Below, piece by piece: positions 56,026 through 64,000 of a stretch of 64,000 nt of DNA. The notes under the pieces are model-generated. The model made no database searches, was not told the DNA's origin, and saw only the letters and a list, made by a program, of their open reading frames with translations. This DNA is from Leptospiraceae bacterium (GTDB taxonomy: Bacteria; Spirochaetota; Leptospiria; Leptospirales; Leptospiraceae). Position numbers and translations under genes: made by a program. The stretch lies in assembly GCA_024233835.1 (NCBI GenBank), contig JACKPC010000007.1, positions 124,001 through 188,000 of the forward strand. Direction: 5' to 3'. Each line of letters opens with the position of its first letter. The first letter of the stretch is position 1.

Positions 56026-57009
56026 ATGTATCATCCTGAATCAAACGTCAGTTCCTCGTTTATAGAACCCTATCTTCCTATTCTCAATGCTATTCCGGAT
56101 TCCGTTCAGGCACTTGTCCCGGAAGCCTCCAGCCGGAAATACTACCGCCTTTTTTTTAAGGAAGATACAAAAATTCTCTGCACTGACCCAAACTTTCAGG
56201 GAGAAAATTCAGACTTCTTTTTAATTCAAAAACTTTATAAAAAAGAAAATTTACCCGTGCCGGAAATTTATTCTTATTCAAAAGATTTAAAGGCTTACCT
56301 TATCTCTGATTCCGGTGAACTGGATCTAAGTTTTATCAAAGATAAAAAGAAAAAAGATAAATACTTAAAAAAATCCATAGACCTCATCCTTAGTATTCAA
56401 AAACTTCCCAAAGAAAAGCCGGCTTCTTCTCGTTCGTTTGATTTTACAAAACTAAGTTTTGAAGTAAACATGACTTTTTTAAAATATGAGGCTTTTCACA
56501 TAGACTATCCCGACTTCCCAGACGTTAATATAGAACTCAGAGCCTTTTTTGAAAACCTTTGCTATATCTTAGCCTCCTTTTCCGAAAAAGTTCTCTGTCA
56601 CAGAGACTATCATTCCAGGAATCTTCTAATCAATAAAAAAGAACAACTTGGAATTATTGATTTTCAAGATACCATGCTCGGAACTCCATTTTATGATCTG
56701 AGTAGTTTATTATATGATGCTTATAATCCCCTTTCACATGAAGAACGAGAAGAATACTACCAGTATTTTATAAGTAGGTTCAAAGAAAAAAAAGGAGTGA
56801 GAAAAATATATATGGAACAGGCTCTGCAACGCTCCTTTAAAGCCCTCGGTTCCTATTTCTTCCTATTTCACGAAAAAAGAATATTCAAATACAAAGAAAG
56901 CTTGATTCCCTGCGTAAACAACCTGCTTGAAATCTGCCAGAAAGGTTTTTTTCCGGACAGCCTTTTTCTTTTTCTTTCTAATTTAAGAAGCTCCCTGGAA
57001 AGCCTGTAA
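56026..57009 (+). CDS. amgK: AmgK-like sugar kinase (anomeric MurNAc/GlcNAc kinase)
   Basis: This 327-residue protein of the aminoglycoside-phosphotransferase fold has LCHRDYHSRNLLIN (catalytic Asp) and GIIDFQDTMLGTPFYDLSSLLYD (metal-binding Asp), the pattern of AmgK. Its stop shares a base with the ATG of a MurU-like uridylyltransferase (TAATG), as amgK and murU are paired in Pseudomonas. Together they would convert recycled MurNAc to UDP-MurNAc, bypassing the MurA/MurB steps. The function is inferred from family and pairing. Confidence 0.82.
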   Translation: MYHPESNVSSSFIEPYLPILNAIPDSVQALVPEASSRKYYRLFFKEDTKILCTDPNFQGENSDFFLIQKLYKKENLPVPEIYSYSKDLKAYLISDSGELDLSFIKDKKKKDKYLKKSIDLILSIQKLPKEKPASSRSFDFTKLSFEVNMTFLKYEAFHIDYPDFPDVNIELRAFFENLCYILASFSEKVLCHRDYHSRNLLINKKEQLGIIDFQDTMLGTPFYDLSSLLYDAYNPLSHEEREEYYQYFISRFKEKKGVRKIYMEQALQRSFKALGSYFFLFHEKRIFKYKESLIPCVNNLLEICQKGFFPDSLFLFLSNLRSSLESL

Positions 57010-57734
57010 TGAATTGTTTTATTTTAGCAGCCGGTTTTGGAAGTCGGATGGGAGATCTTTGCAAGGATATACCCAAACCTCTTTTAACTATTCGGGGATT
57101 TCCACTCATTCATTATTCTATATATTTCGCTTATCGTCTCGGAATACGGGACTTTATTATCAACACCCATTACAAAGCCGAAGTCTTAGAAAAAGAACTG
57201 GAGAAATTTTCCTTTTTGAATATTTCTATATCCCGAGAAAAAGAAATATTGGGAACCGGTGGTGGAATCCGCAAAGGTATCAAGAATTTAGATCCGGAGG
57301 AAACTTTTCTCGTGCTGAATCCCGATATTTTACACATTCCTAATGTAACATTCACACTCCCATCGAATTTTCCGGGCAAAATTTTCCTATTCTTGAAAGA
57401 AAGCCTTGCAGGAGAAACAAACACAACCCTATCTTTAAAAAATGAAAAAGTCTATTTTTCAAATAACTCAGGAAAAATGTATACTTACATTGGCCTTGCT
57501 CTTATGAAAGCAGGAGCTCTTCAGCAGGAACTTCCGGAGGGATATTCAGACCTCTCCCTTTACTTTCAAAACTTAGCCAGAAAAGACGAGCTCTGCGGTG
57601 GTCTATACCCGGGAGAAGTTTATGATTTAGGCACAAAAGAGAAGTATGAGCTCTATAAAAACTTACAGCTTCCCGAATTATTTTCAGAACCCGGCTTTCA
57701 GGAATTAAAGGCCCGTCTTAATTCCGGACTCTAA
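57009..57734 (+). CDS. murU: MurU-like nucleotidyltransferase
   Basis: This 241-residue protein opens with FILAAGFGSRMGDLCKDIPK, the nucleotidyltransferase GxG(T/S)RM...PK signature, followed by HYKAEVLEKEL and GTGGGIRKG. It probably joins UTP to MurNAc-1-phosphate. The substrate is inferred from its coupling to the AmgK-like gene; other sugar-1-phosphates are possible. Confidence 0.83.
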   Translation: MNCFILAAGFGSRMGDLCKDIPKPLLTIRGFPLIHYSIYFAYRLGIRDFIINTHYKAEVLEKELEKFSFLNISISREKEILGTGGGIRKGIKNLDPEETFLVLNPDILHIPNVTFTLPSNFPGKIFLFLKESLAGETNTTLSLKNEKVYFSNNSGKMYTYIGLALMKAGALQQELPEGYSDLSLYFQNLARKDELCGGLYPGEVYDLGTKEKYELYKNLQLPELFSEPGFQELKARLNSGL

Positions 57735-57787
57735 TACTCAGGGTTGAAATTTGAATATTGATTGCCAGAATAGCTCGATTTGAATAC

Positions 57788-59011
57788 ATGACACCTATGC
57801 CCGGTAAAAATCCCCCTAAAAAGATAGTTTTAGCCTATTCCGGAGGACTCGATACCTCTGTGATCCTTGCCTGGTTAAAAGAGAAATACCAGTGTGAAGT
57901 TATTGCCTTCTGTGCCGATGTAGGCCAAAAAGAAGAATTGAGCGGACTCGAAGAAAAAGGTTTAAAAACCGGTGCTTCGAAGGTATATATCGAAGACCTG
58001 CGCCTAGAGTTTGCTCGTGACTTCATATTTCCGGCAGTACAGGCCACAGCCATTTATGAAATGCGCTATTTATTGGGCACTTCCCTTGCCCGCCCCCTCA
58101 TTGCGAAAGCCATGGTAGAAGTTGTAAAAAAGGAAGAGGGAGATGCTTTTTCTCATGGAGCTACCGGTAAGGGTAATGACCAGGTTCGTTTTGAACTTAC
58201 TTTTAAAGCCCTGGCTCCCGAAATGCAGATTATCGCCCCCTGGAGAACCTGGGAATTTAAAGGACGGATGGACTTAATCGCATTTGCAAAACAACATGGC
58301 ATCCCCGTTCCGGTCACAGCCGAAAAACCCTACTCTATGGACAGAAATCTTCTGCATTTATCTTTTGAAGGCGGAATATTAGAAGACCCTTACAGAGAGC
58401 CGGATGAAAGCATGTTTTTATTATCCGTTTCACCCGAAAAAGCCCCGGATAAAGCCACTTATTTAGACTTAGACTTTGAAGAAGGAAACTGTGTAGCTAT
58501 AGACGGAAAAAGAATGAATCCTCTTGAAGTGATGGAAACTCTAAATAAAGCCGGTGGCGAAAATGGTATAGGCAGGGTCGATATAGTTGAAAACCGTCTG
58601 GTCGGAATCAAGTCGAGAGGTGTTTATGAAACACCGGGTGGAACCATTCTCCATATAGCACATCGTGACCTTGAGTCAATCACTATAGATAGAGACACTC
58701 AGCATGAAAAGGATGCTCTCTCATTAGAGTTTGCTAAATTAGTATATAATGGTCTTTGGTACTGCACCCGCATGGATGCCTTAAAAAGTTATATTGCCGA
58801 AACCCAGAGATACGTAACCGGAACTGTTCGGGTAAAACTATATAAGGGAAATTGCACAGTAGTCGGTCGTAAATCTCCTGTGTCTCTATATAATCCACAG
58901 ATTGCAAGCTTCGAGGGAGATGAACTTTACAATCAGTACGATGCAGAGGGTTTTATTAATATCTTCGGTCTGCCGGTCAAAGAAGCTGCGAGACTAAGAG
59001 CCGGAAAATGA
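57788..59011 (+). CDS. argG: Argininosuccinate synthase
   Basis: This protein has the ATP-pyrophosphatase motif LAYSGGLDTSVIL, HGATGKGNDQVRFE, and the PYSMDRNLLHLSFEGGILEDP stretch of ArgG, which joins citrulline and aspartate. I start it at the ATG at 57788. The frame runs up to a TTG at 57758, and an ATG at 57797 is another option. It overlaps coaD by 4 bases (ATGA). Confidence 0.96.
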   Translation: MTPMPGKNPPKKIVLAYSGGLDTSVILAWLKEKYQCEVIAFCADVGQKEELSGLEEKGLKTGASKVYIEDLRLEFARDFIFPAVQATAIYEMRYLLGTSLARPLIAKAMVEVVKKEEGDAFSHGATGKGNDQVRFELTFKALAPEMQIIAPWRTWEFKGRMDLIAFAKQHGIPVPVTAEKPYSMDRNLLHLSFEGGILEDPYREPDESMFLLSVSPEKAPDKATYLDLDFEEGNCVAIDGKRMNPLEVMETLNKAGGENGIGRVDIVENRLVGIKSRGVYETPGGTILHIAHRDLESITIDRDTQHEKDALSLEFAKLVYNGLWYCTRMDALKSYIAETQRYVTGTVRVKLYKGNCTVVGRKSPVSLYNPQIASFEGDELYNQYDAEGFINIFGLPVKEAARLRAGK

Positions 59012-59496
59012 ATGGCCTGATAGGGGTTTACCCGGGAACCTTTGACCCCATTACCAATGGCCACATTGATATTATTAATCGTTCTTTAGAGGTTTGTGAT
59101 AAGGTAATAGTCATGGTGGCTGTGAACTCTAAAAAGCAATCTCTCTTCTCTATGGAAGAAAGAGTTGAATTAATAGAACATTCATTCCGAAATACGAATA
59201 GAGTAGAAGTAGATTGTTTCCAGGGCCTTACAGTTGATTACTGTGTTAAAAAAAATGCGAAGGCTATCATTCGTGGATTACGAGCTGTCACCGATTTCGA
59301 ATACGAGTATGCCATAGCCCTGACAAATAGGAAACTTGCCCCGAATATAGATACCGTATTTTTCATGGCATCTGCCGAATTTTCTTTCGTATCTTCTACT
59401 ATCGTGAAAGAAATTGCAAGGCACGGGCGTTCTGCAGTTGGATATGTCCCCGAACCGGTCAGCGAAGCGTTATTAAAAAAATTTAAACATAATTAA
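59008..59496 (+). CDS. coaD: Phosphopantetheine adenylyltransferase
   Basis: CoaD (162 residues) makes dephospho-CoA from phosphopantetheine and ATP. The sequence begins GVYPGTFDPITNGHIDI, with the nucleotidyl-transfer motif (T/H)xGH, and later RGLRAVTDFEYEY and FVSSTIVKEIA. It is coupled to argG by an ATGA overlap and followed by ndk 14 bases on. Confidence 0.96.
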   Translation: MNGLIGVYPGTFDPITNGHIDIINRSLEVCDKVIVMVAVNSKKQSLFSMEERVELIEHSFRNTNRVEVDCFQGLTVDYCVKKNAKAIIRGLRAVTDFEYEYAIALTNRKLAPNIDTVFFMASAEFSFVSSTIVKEIARHGRSAVGYVPEPVSEALLKKFKHN

Positions 59497-59510
59497 GATA
59501 GAGGAACACT

Positions 59511-59927
59511 ATGTCAAGAACACTGATCATGATTAAACCGGATGCGGTAAGAAACAAGCACGTTGGAGAAATCATTGCAAGGATAGAAAAAGAGGGTTTT
59601 AAAATTTTAGGCCTTAAATATCTACACCTTTCTTTAGAAGATGCTAAACAGTTCTACAAAGTCCACAAAGAAAGACCCTTTTACGATGAACTTTGTAAAG
59701 ATATGTCAGCAACTCCAATTGTTGCCGCAGCACTGGAAAGAGAAAATGCGGTAGCTCATTGGAGAGAAGTTATAGGAGCAACTGATCCGAAAGAAGCAGC
59801 TCCCGGAACTATTCGTGCCCTGTATGCAGAAAGCAAAGGTGCGAACTCCGTTCATGGCTCCGACTCTGATGAAAATGCAGCTCAGGAAATTGCATTTTTC
59901 TTCAAAGGCTATGAACTTGTAAGCTAA
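59511..59927 (+). CDS. ndk: Nucleoside diphosphate kinase
   Basis: Ndk (138 residues) exchanges the gamma-phosphate among NTPs. It begins TLIMIKPDAVRNKHVGEI and has the active-site His in NSVHGSDSDENA. A ribosome site GAGGAAC precedes the ATG. A clear terminator follows the stop. Confidence 0.97.
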   Translation: MSRTLIMIKPDAVRNKHVGEIIARIEKEGFKILGLKYLHLSLEDAKQFYKVHKERPFYDELCKDMSATPIVAAALERENAVAHWREVIGATDPKEAAPGTIRALYAESKGANSVHGSDSDENAAQEIAFFFKGYELVS

Positions 59928-59943
59928 ATTTTTAGCGGCACCG

Positions 59944-59965
59944 GCCCCGTTCATACGGGGCTTTT
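59944..59965 (+). terminator. Intrinsic terminator after ndk
   Basis: GCCCCGT and ACGGGGC form a 7-bp stem with a TCAT loop, followed by TTTT. It ends the argG-coaD-ndk unit. Confidence 0.85.
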
Positions 59966-59982
59966 CCTGCATTTAAATTCCC

Positions 59983-60882
59983 TTGGAACATTTTAAAAAA
60001 CTCTACGAAGAACGAAAACAGGCCTTTGAAGCTTTTTTTTATAACACTGTCTTACCTGAAATTCATAGCACACATCATTTAACTTTAGCCGAAGCTATGC
60101 TTTACTCTTGCAAAGCCGGTGGTAAACGCTTTCGTCCGGTGCTGCTTCTTTCTGCTTATCTTTCCATACAGGAAAATGTTAGTGCCGATGCTTTATATCT
60201 TTCCTCAGCTGTTGAATGTATTCATACATATTCTCTGATTCATGATGACCTTCCCAGTATGGACAACGATGATTTGCGTAGAGGGCTTCCCACCTGCCAT
60301 ATAAAATTTTCAGAAGCTACTGCCATACTCGCAGGAGATGCATTAAACGCACACGCCTTTTATCTCTTATCTAAACTGGAAATAAGAAAGCCCTATTTTC
60401 TTTCTAATTTATTAGAACTTCTACACAGGGGAGGAGGAGGGCCCGGTATGGTTTCCGGGCAAATGGAAGATATCGAACACGAAAACAATCCTTCTCTGTT
60501 TTCTGAAGAAACCCTGCACCGAATCCATACAAAAAAAACCGGGGCTTTAATCCTTTCCTCCCTTCTATTAGGAAACCGTTTATTAGAAAACTGGAAAGAA
60601 CGCGAAACTTCCATCCGTAACTACGGAGAAAAACTCGGTTTACTATTCCAGATAACAGATGATATTCTGGATTTAGAAAGTACCTCCGAAGAACTCGGAA
60701 AAACTATCGGAAAAGATTTAGCCAGTGGAAAATTAACTTATCCTGCCCTTTTCGGTCTGGACAAAACAAGGGAGATGAGAGATACTATAACCGAAGAATT
60801 AGTAGAAATGGGTAAGAAATTGGATAGAAAAGGTGATTTTTTCGCAAACCTTCCCCTTTATGTAGCCCGCAGGAGAAGTTAA
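59983..60882 (+). CDS. ispA: Polyprenyl (farnesyl/geranylgeranyl) diphosphate synthase
   Basis: This 299-residue trans-prenyltransferase has the first Asp-rich motif DDLPSMDNDD and the second ITDDILD, with GGKRFRP for substrate binding. The size and motifs fit the short-chain (IspA) group, which makes C15/C20 diphosphates from IPP. The start is TTG at 59983, with no good ribosome site; no better start exists before the conserved region. Chain length is inferred. Confidence 0.88.
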   Translation: MEHFKKLYEERKQAFEAFFYNTVLPEIHSTHHLTLAEAMLYSCKAGGKRFRPVLLLSAYLSIQENVSADALYLSSAVECIHTYSLIHDDLPSMDNDDLRRGLPTCHIKFSEATAILAGDALNAHAFYLLSKLEIRKPYFLSNLLELLHRGGGGPGMVSGQMEDIEHENNPSLFSEETLHRIHTKKTGALILSSLLLGNRLLENWKERETSIRNYGEKLGLLFQITDDILDLESTSEELGKTIGKDLASGKLTYPALFGLDKTREMRDTITEELVEMGKKLDRKGDFFANLPLYVARRRS

Positions 60883-60908
60883 AACATGTTGGATACAGGA
60901 ATCTTTTC

Positions 60909-61811
60909 ATGAATCGAAAAGGCTTTCTAAAGCTTTTAGCACTATTCGGAATTCAGACTCTATATCCAAATTTATATTCTTATCCGAGAGGTAAAATGCA
61001 AACAAGAATCATTCCTTCTACAAGTGAGAGTATCCCGGTTATAGGTCTCGGAACCTACATGAGTTTTGATATGACAGCGGGAACAAAAGCTTTTCAAAAC
61101 CAGGTGGAAGTTTATAAGAAGTTTTATTCCCTCGGTGGAAGGCTTTTAGACAGCTCTCCTATGTACGGTCTGGCAGAAGAAGCCATCGGTCATATAGTTC
61201 CTAAAACAGATTCTATTTTCTATGCTACCAAAGTCTGGACCAGAGGAAAAGATAGTGGAATTCAACAGATGAACGAATCTTTTAAAAAAATGAAAACCGA
61301 AAAAATCGATTTAATGCAAATTCATAATCTTATTGATTGGAAAACTCATTTAAAAACTTTAAGAGACTGGAAAGAAAGAGGAAAAATTCGGTATATAGGA
61401 ATTACTCATTATGTAAGCTCTGCCTTTTCTCAGATGGAAACGATTATGAAGACGGAACCTATTGATTTTATCCAAATTCCCTATTCCGTAGAAACCAGGG
61501 ATGCTGAAAATCGAATTTTACCTCTTGCAAAGGAAAGAAAAATTGCTGTATTAGTAAACCGTCCTTTTGAAGGTGGAAGCATCTTTCATTCTTTTAATAA
61601 TAAAAAACTTCCCGATTATTTTTCTTCTCTCGGTTGCAAGACAGTAGCCTCTGTGTTTTTAAAGTATATTCTATCGGAACCGGCTGTAACCTGTATCATT
61701 CCGGCAACGACAAAACTACAACACATGAAAGATAATATGGAAGCCGGTTTTTCTTTACCGGAGAAATCAGAACAAAAGAATATTCTTAAATACCTGAAGG
61801 AGTTATCTTAA
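60909..61811 (+). CDS. Aldo/keto reductase with Tat-like signal
   Basis: This 300-residue protein has an N-terminal NRKGFLKLLALFG segment, which resembles a twin-arginine signal but with RK in place of RR. The core has the AKR marks GLGTYMSFD, LDSSPMYGLAE (catalytic Asp/Tyr), YATKVW, QIHN, and a C-terminal NADPH-binding region (CIIPATTKLQHM). It may be a periplasmic reductase. Its stop overlaps the next gene as TAATG. Confidence 0.85.
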   Translation: MNRKGFLKLLALFGIQTLYPNLYSYPRGKMQTRIIPSTSESIPVIGLGTYMSFDMTAGTKAFQNQVEVYKKFYSLGGRLLDSSPMYGLAEEAIGHIVPKTDSIFYATKVWTRGKDSGIQQMNESFKKMKTEKIDLMQIHNLIDWKTHLKTLRDWKERGKIRYIGITHYVSSAFSQMETIMKTEPIDFIQIPYSVETRDAENRILPLAKERKIAVLVNRPFEGGSIFHSFNNKKLPDYFSSLGCKTVASVFLKYILSEPAVTCIIPATTKLQHMKDNMEAGFSLPEKSEQKNILKYLKELS

Positions 61812-62626
61812 TGAAAGCTTTACTCATTCTCATTATTTTTAGTATGACGGCTTGCAACAAAGGTCTACAGGCCAAAGACTACGCAGATGAACGAATTGCC
61901 TCTGAAAAAGCCAAGCGTTATATTATCGGAAGCCTGGAGAAAAACTCTCCCTCTTCATTTAAGCCCTCTGAATATTGTCTCATTCCGGAAAATAATCTCT
62001 ATGAAGGATTTTCGCATCGAATAGGAAATGTAAATCTTTTAGCTGCAAAGAATGTACAGCTTAAAGATTTGGAAGAAGGTATTGTTCTACTTGAAGGCTT
62101 TGCAACAAAAGATTTGACTAAAGCAATAAAGAAGAAAGGAAAATGTGATCCATCTACGTTTAATCAACAATTTGGTATGCAACAAATTCGTATGGATTGG
62201 ATGCCTGTTGAAAACAGGAAAGATGACTTTGGGCTGGTTAGCTGGATACCCGGTCTCACCAATAGAGAGGCTCTACGTTCTCTTTCTTATCTTGAAGTTC
62301 TAAAAATCAGGAAAGCAAATTTTTTTTCTTTGAAAAAGGAAGAGAAACATATAAAAGTCACCTTTACTAATATTTTAGAACAAGAGCTTCCCTCTGTAAA
62401 ATTAAATCTTCATTATGAAGGTGGAAGAGGCAAACCCTCTCCGAGGTTCAAAACCAAAAAAATACCGACCTTAAAACCCGGAAAATCTTATACCTTTACA
62501 GTTCCTAAAAGCATCGAAGAAGGACTCGAAGAAAGAAGGAAAGATAGATTTTTCTTAGAAACTATAGAACTTCACGAACAGGTAGGACAGATTACCTTCA
62601 TGATAGAACTTTCGATACCTCGATAA
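61811..62626 (+). CDS. Lipoprotein of unknown function
   Basis: This 271-residue protein has a lipobox (MTAC, Cys at 15) and a soluble, charged remainder that I do not recognise. Its ATG overlaps the aldo/keto reductase stop by a base, so the two are probably made together. It may be tethered to the inner or outer membrane. Confidence 0.75.
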   Translation: MKALLILIIFSMTACNKGLQAKDYADERIASEKAKRYIIGSLEKNSPSSFKPSEYCLIPENNLYEGFSHRIGNVNLLAAKNVQLKDLEEGIVLLEGFATKDLTKAIKKKGKCDPSTFNQQFGMQQIRMDWMPVENRKDDFGLVSWIPGLTNREALRSLSYLEVLKIRKANFFSLKKEEKHIKVTFTNILEQELPSVKLNLHYEGGRGKPSPRFKTKKIPTLKPGKSYTFTVPKSIEEGLEERRKDRFFLETIELHEQVGQITFMIELSIPR

Positions 62627-62645
62627 AATAAAGCCTAATAGTTGC

Positions 62646-62674
62646 TTGACGATTTATTAGTCAGGGTTTAGAAT
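62646..62674 (+). promoter_or_regulatory. Near-consensus promoter with an extremely short leader
   Basis: TTGACG (62646) and TAGAAT (62669) are 17 bases apart. The predicted start (about 62681) lies only about four bases before the ATG at 62685. Confidence 0.65.
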
Positions 62675-62684
62675 ATTAAAAATT

Positions 62685-63461
62685 ATGAAAAATCTAATAT
62701 TCTTTGTTGTCGCTTCTTTCTTCATCCTGGCCGCTGCCTTCGGTCTTTATAAACTCATCGGTTCGGGTGAGTTTATGGATTGGCTTGTCGGCTCGCTTTC
62801 TCTCATCTGGATGTTTTTTGTAGTAACTATTCCCTGGAATTCTTTTTTTAAAGCCCGAGAAATTGTTTACGAAGCAGAAGTTTCTCGCTTGAAAAATATA
62901 AACATCCAGGAAGATGGCTTAGTCTTCGCACAAAAGGTAGCAAAGAGATCTTTAGCTGTATCAGTACTTTTGCATATAGCTTCTGCTGTTTTATTATTCT
63001 GGGTCTCTTACACCCATATCAGTGTCGTGGGTTATTACTCCGCTGTTTTAATCCTCCTTCTTACTTTTTTAAGACCCGGAATTCGTTTCTATGAATACCT
63101 TCATAAGAAATTAGAAATGATACGGGAAGAGTTTCATTATCCGCGTGAAGATGTCGCTCTCTTAAAACAAAAAGTAGAAGAGAATTATTACCTTTTAAAT
63201 ACAGAGGAAAATAGCAATTCCTGGAAAATAGAAGTAGATAGACAGCTCGCCGGCTATTCAAAGCATTTAGAAAAATTAGAGCATAAACTAATCGAACTAA
63301 GTCATTCCATAAAAGAAAACAAAATTGTTTCTGATAAAGAATTGCATTCACAAATAGAAAGCATACGAAAAGAAAACAAAGAATATATTTCTAAGATAAT
63401 CGAACACGGAGAAGTGGTAGAAAGCATTTCTACTATTGCAAAATACTTAAAGAAAATCTAA
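62685..63461 (+). CDS. Membrane protein with C-terminal coiled coil
   Basis: This 258-residue protein has four hydrophobic segments in two pairs (about 3-20 and 32-50, 85-104 and 108-127), separated by a charged stretch. From about residue 140 on it is a Lys/Glu-rich helix consistent with coiled coil. I do not recognise the family. A near-consensus promoter sits right before the ATG. Confidence 0.75.
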   Translation: MKNLIFFVVASFFILAAAFGLYKLIGSGEFMDWLVGSLSLIWMFFVVTIPWNSFFKAREIVYEAEVSRLKNINIQEDGLVFAQKVAKRSLAVSVLLHIASAVLLFWVSYTHISVVGYYSAVLILLLTFLRPGIRFYEYLHKKLEMIREEFHYPREDVALLKQKVEENYYLLNTEENSNSWKIEVDRQLAGYSKHLEKLEHKLIELSHSIKENKIVSDKELHSQIESIRKENKEYISKIIEHGEVVESISTIAKYLKKI

Positions 63462-63491
63462 ATTAGATTACTTGAATAATACAAAATTATC

Positions 63492-63523
63492 AAGCCTCTG
63501 CTTCATCTATAGCGAGGCTTTTG
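63492..63523. terminator. Terminator-like hairpin after the coiled-coil gene
   Basis: AAGCCTC and GAGGCTT pair with a 15-base loop, followed by TTTG. It could end the plus-strand gene and, less clearly, the minus-strand frame. Confidence 0.55.
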
Positions 63524-63542
63524 TAAGCGGAAGGGTTCTGGT

Positions 63543-63707
63543 TCATAAGTTGTATTCCAATTTGTGCCGATGCTCGCTGACAAAGGCTTGATAGCCAGCC
63601 CAGTAGAAGGGATTCGCAGGTTGGGTCAGAACACGGTCTGTCGGTGTAAGTATATCGAAAGGACTCATTGCAGCTTCATGTTTAATTGAAAATTCATTAG
63701 CCTCCAC
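63543..63707 (-). CDS. Possible small reading frame or frameshifted C-terminus
   Basis: The minus-strand frame from GTG 63707 to TGA 63543 encodes 54 residues, with an ATG at 63668. It contains SPFDILTPTDRVL and ANPFYWAGYQAF, which reads like a real protein C-terminus and loosely resembles the end of CHAT-type domains. It overlaps the stop of the edge gene by 11 bases in another frame, so it may be that gene's tail after a frameshift. This is tentative. Confidence 0.35.
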   Translation of the reverse strand: MEANEFSIKHEAAMSPFDILTPTDRVLTQPANPFYWAGYQAFVSEHRHKLEYNL

Positions 63708-64000
63708 ATTTTCCTATGAGAACAGTTCCATCTTTTGGGCTTTTTTTTGCACCGATTCTTTTTAAGGCTTTTATATAATCTATGTTTTTCTCATATTCTG
63801 AGAGGCCGAGATAGGAATAAAACAACTTACATTTCGTTTTGCTTGCTTCTGTACCTTTCGGAGATAATAAAATAAGATTTTTTTGAGTATCTGTATTGTT
63901 TATAGTTCTGAAATATTCCTCTTTTTTCTTACCCTTTAAGAGAGCATGGTAGGCCATTTTTATCCCTGTATCTCTCTCAAAAAAACCAGATGCTTCGTTA
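63697..64000 (-). CDS. Incomplete gene entering from the right edge
   Basis: The frame is open from the right edge of the window to the TAA at 63697. The ATG at 63957 is internal, since the frame continues upstream (NEASGFFERDTGIK). About 100 residues are visible, basic and helical, with no motif I recognise. The gene therefore begins outside the window. Confidence 0.55.
   Translation of the reverse strand, partial: NEASGFFERDTGIKMAYHALLKGKKKEEYFRTINNTDTQKNLILLSPKGTEASKTKCKLFYSYLGLSEYEKNIDYIKALKRIGAKKSPKDGTVLIGKCGG

Overview
The window is A+T-rich bacterial chromosome, densely coded on both strands. It looks like a spirochaete of the Leptospira lineage. The reasons are a solitary 5S rRNA gene far from any 16S/23S gene, several class III adenylate cyclases and an HD-GYP protein, many lipoproteins with loose spirochaetal lipoboxes (for example LFLFSC, LLFHC, LVNC, ISYC), MORN-repeat secreted proteins and frequent TTG/GTG starts. 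The genus call is an inference from content, not from a database match. There is no prophage, integron or CRISPR array. The only mobile-element trace is a truncated transposase near 13.9 kb.

Layout. 1-2.4 kb: end of an HD-GYP gene, plsC and an adenylate cyclase in one tight operon. 2.4-6.8 kb: a translationally coupled three-gene module of AAA+ ATPase, unrecognised protein, and HExxH/VWA fusion. 6.9-12.5 kb (minus): FKBP isomerase, leuD, leuC, a large HAMP/PAS adenylate cyclase, a methyltransferase. 12.6-16.8 kb: MscS channel, transposase remnant, M30-like peptidase lipoprotein, membrane lipoprotein. 16.9-21.5 kb: phosphohexomutase, argD, leuB and a receiver protein lacking the phospho-acceptor Asp. 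21.6-28.8 kb (minus): pgeF, patatin, FadL-type porin, VWA lipoprotein, a secreted unknown and a POTRA protein. 29-36.7 kb: a 1528-residue protein with a C-terminal alpha/beta-hydrolase and an RND transporter. 36.9-43.6 kb (minus): PIN toxin-antitoxin pair, sodium symporter, pgsA, YceI lipoprotein, hydrolase, thrS.

43.8-50.4 kb (plus): a CsgG/FlgO-like lipoprotein with three 43-residue C-terminal repeats, 5S rRNA, hisB-hisH-hisA, a VKOR-DsbA fusion, and an SDR/FAD-oxidase pair resembling mycobacterial DprE2/DprE1. 50.4-55.9 kb: two MORN proteins, an Lcl/low-complexity/ankyrin protein, and a bacteriohemerythrin. 55.9-64 kb (plus): tRNA-Gly, an AmgK-MurU-like pair, argG, coaD, ndk, a polyprenyl synthase, an aldo/keto reductase, a lipoprotein, a coiled-coil membrane protein, and an incomplete gene entering from the right edge.

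How the genes work together. Amino-acid synthesis (leuBCD, argD, argG, hisBHA), lipid and isoprenoid supply (plsC, pgsA, ispA-like), murein maintenance and salvage (pgeF, amgK-murU) and disulfide formation (VKOR-DsbA) are housekeeping. The least ordinary parts are the AAA/unknown/HExxH-VWA module, the DprE-like epimerase pair, the 1528-residue hydrolase protein, the repeat-bearing surface candidates, the pseudo-receiver, and a series of exact palindromes at convergent gene junctions.
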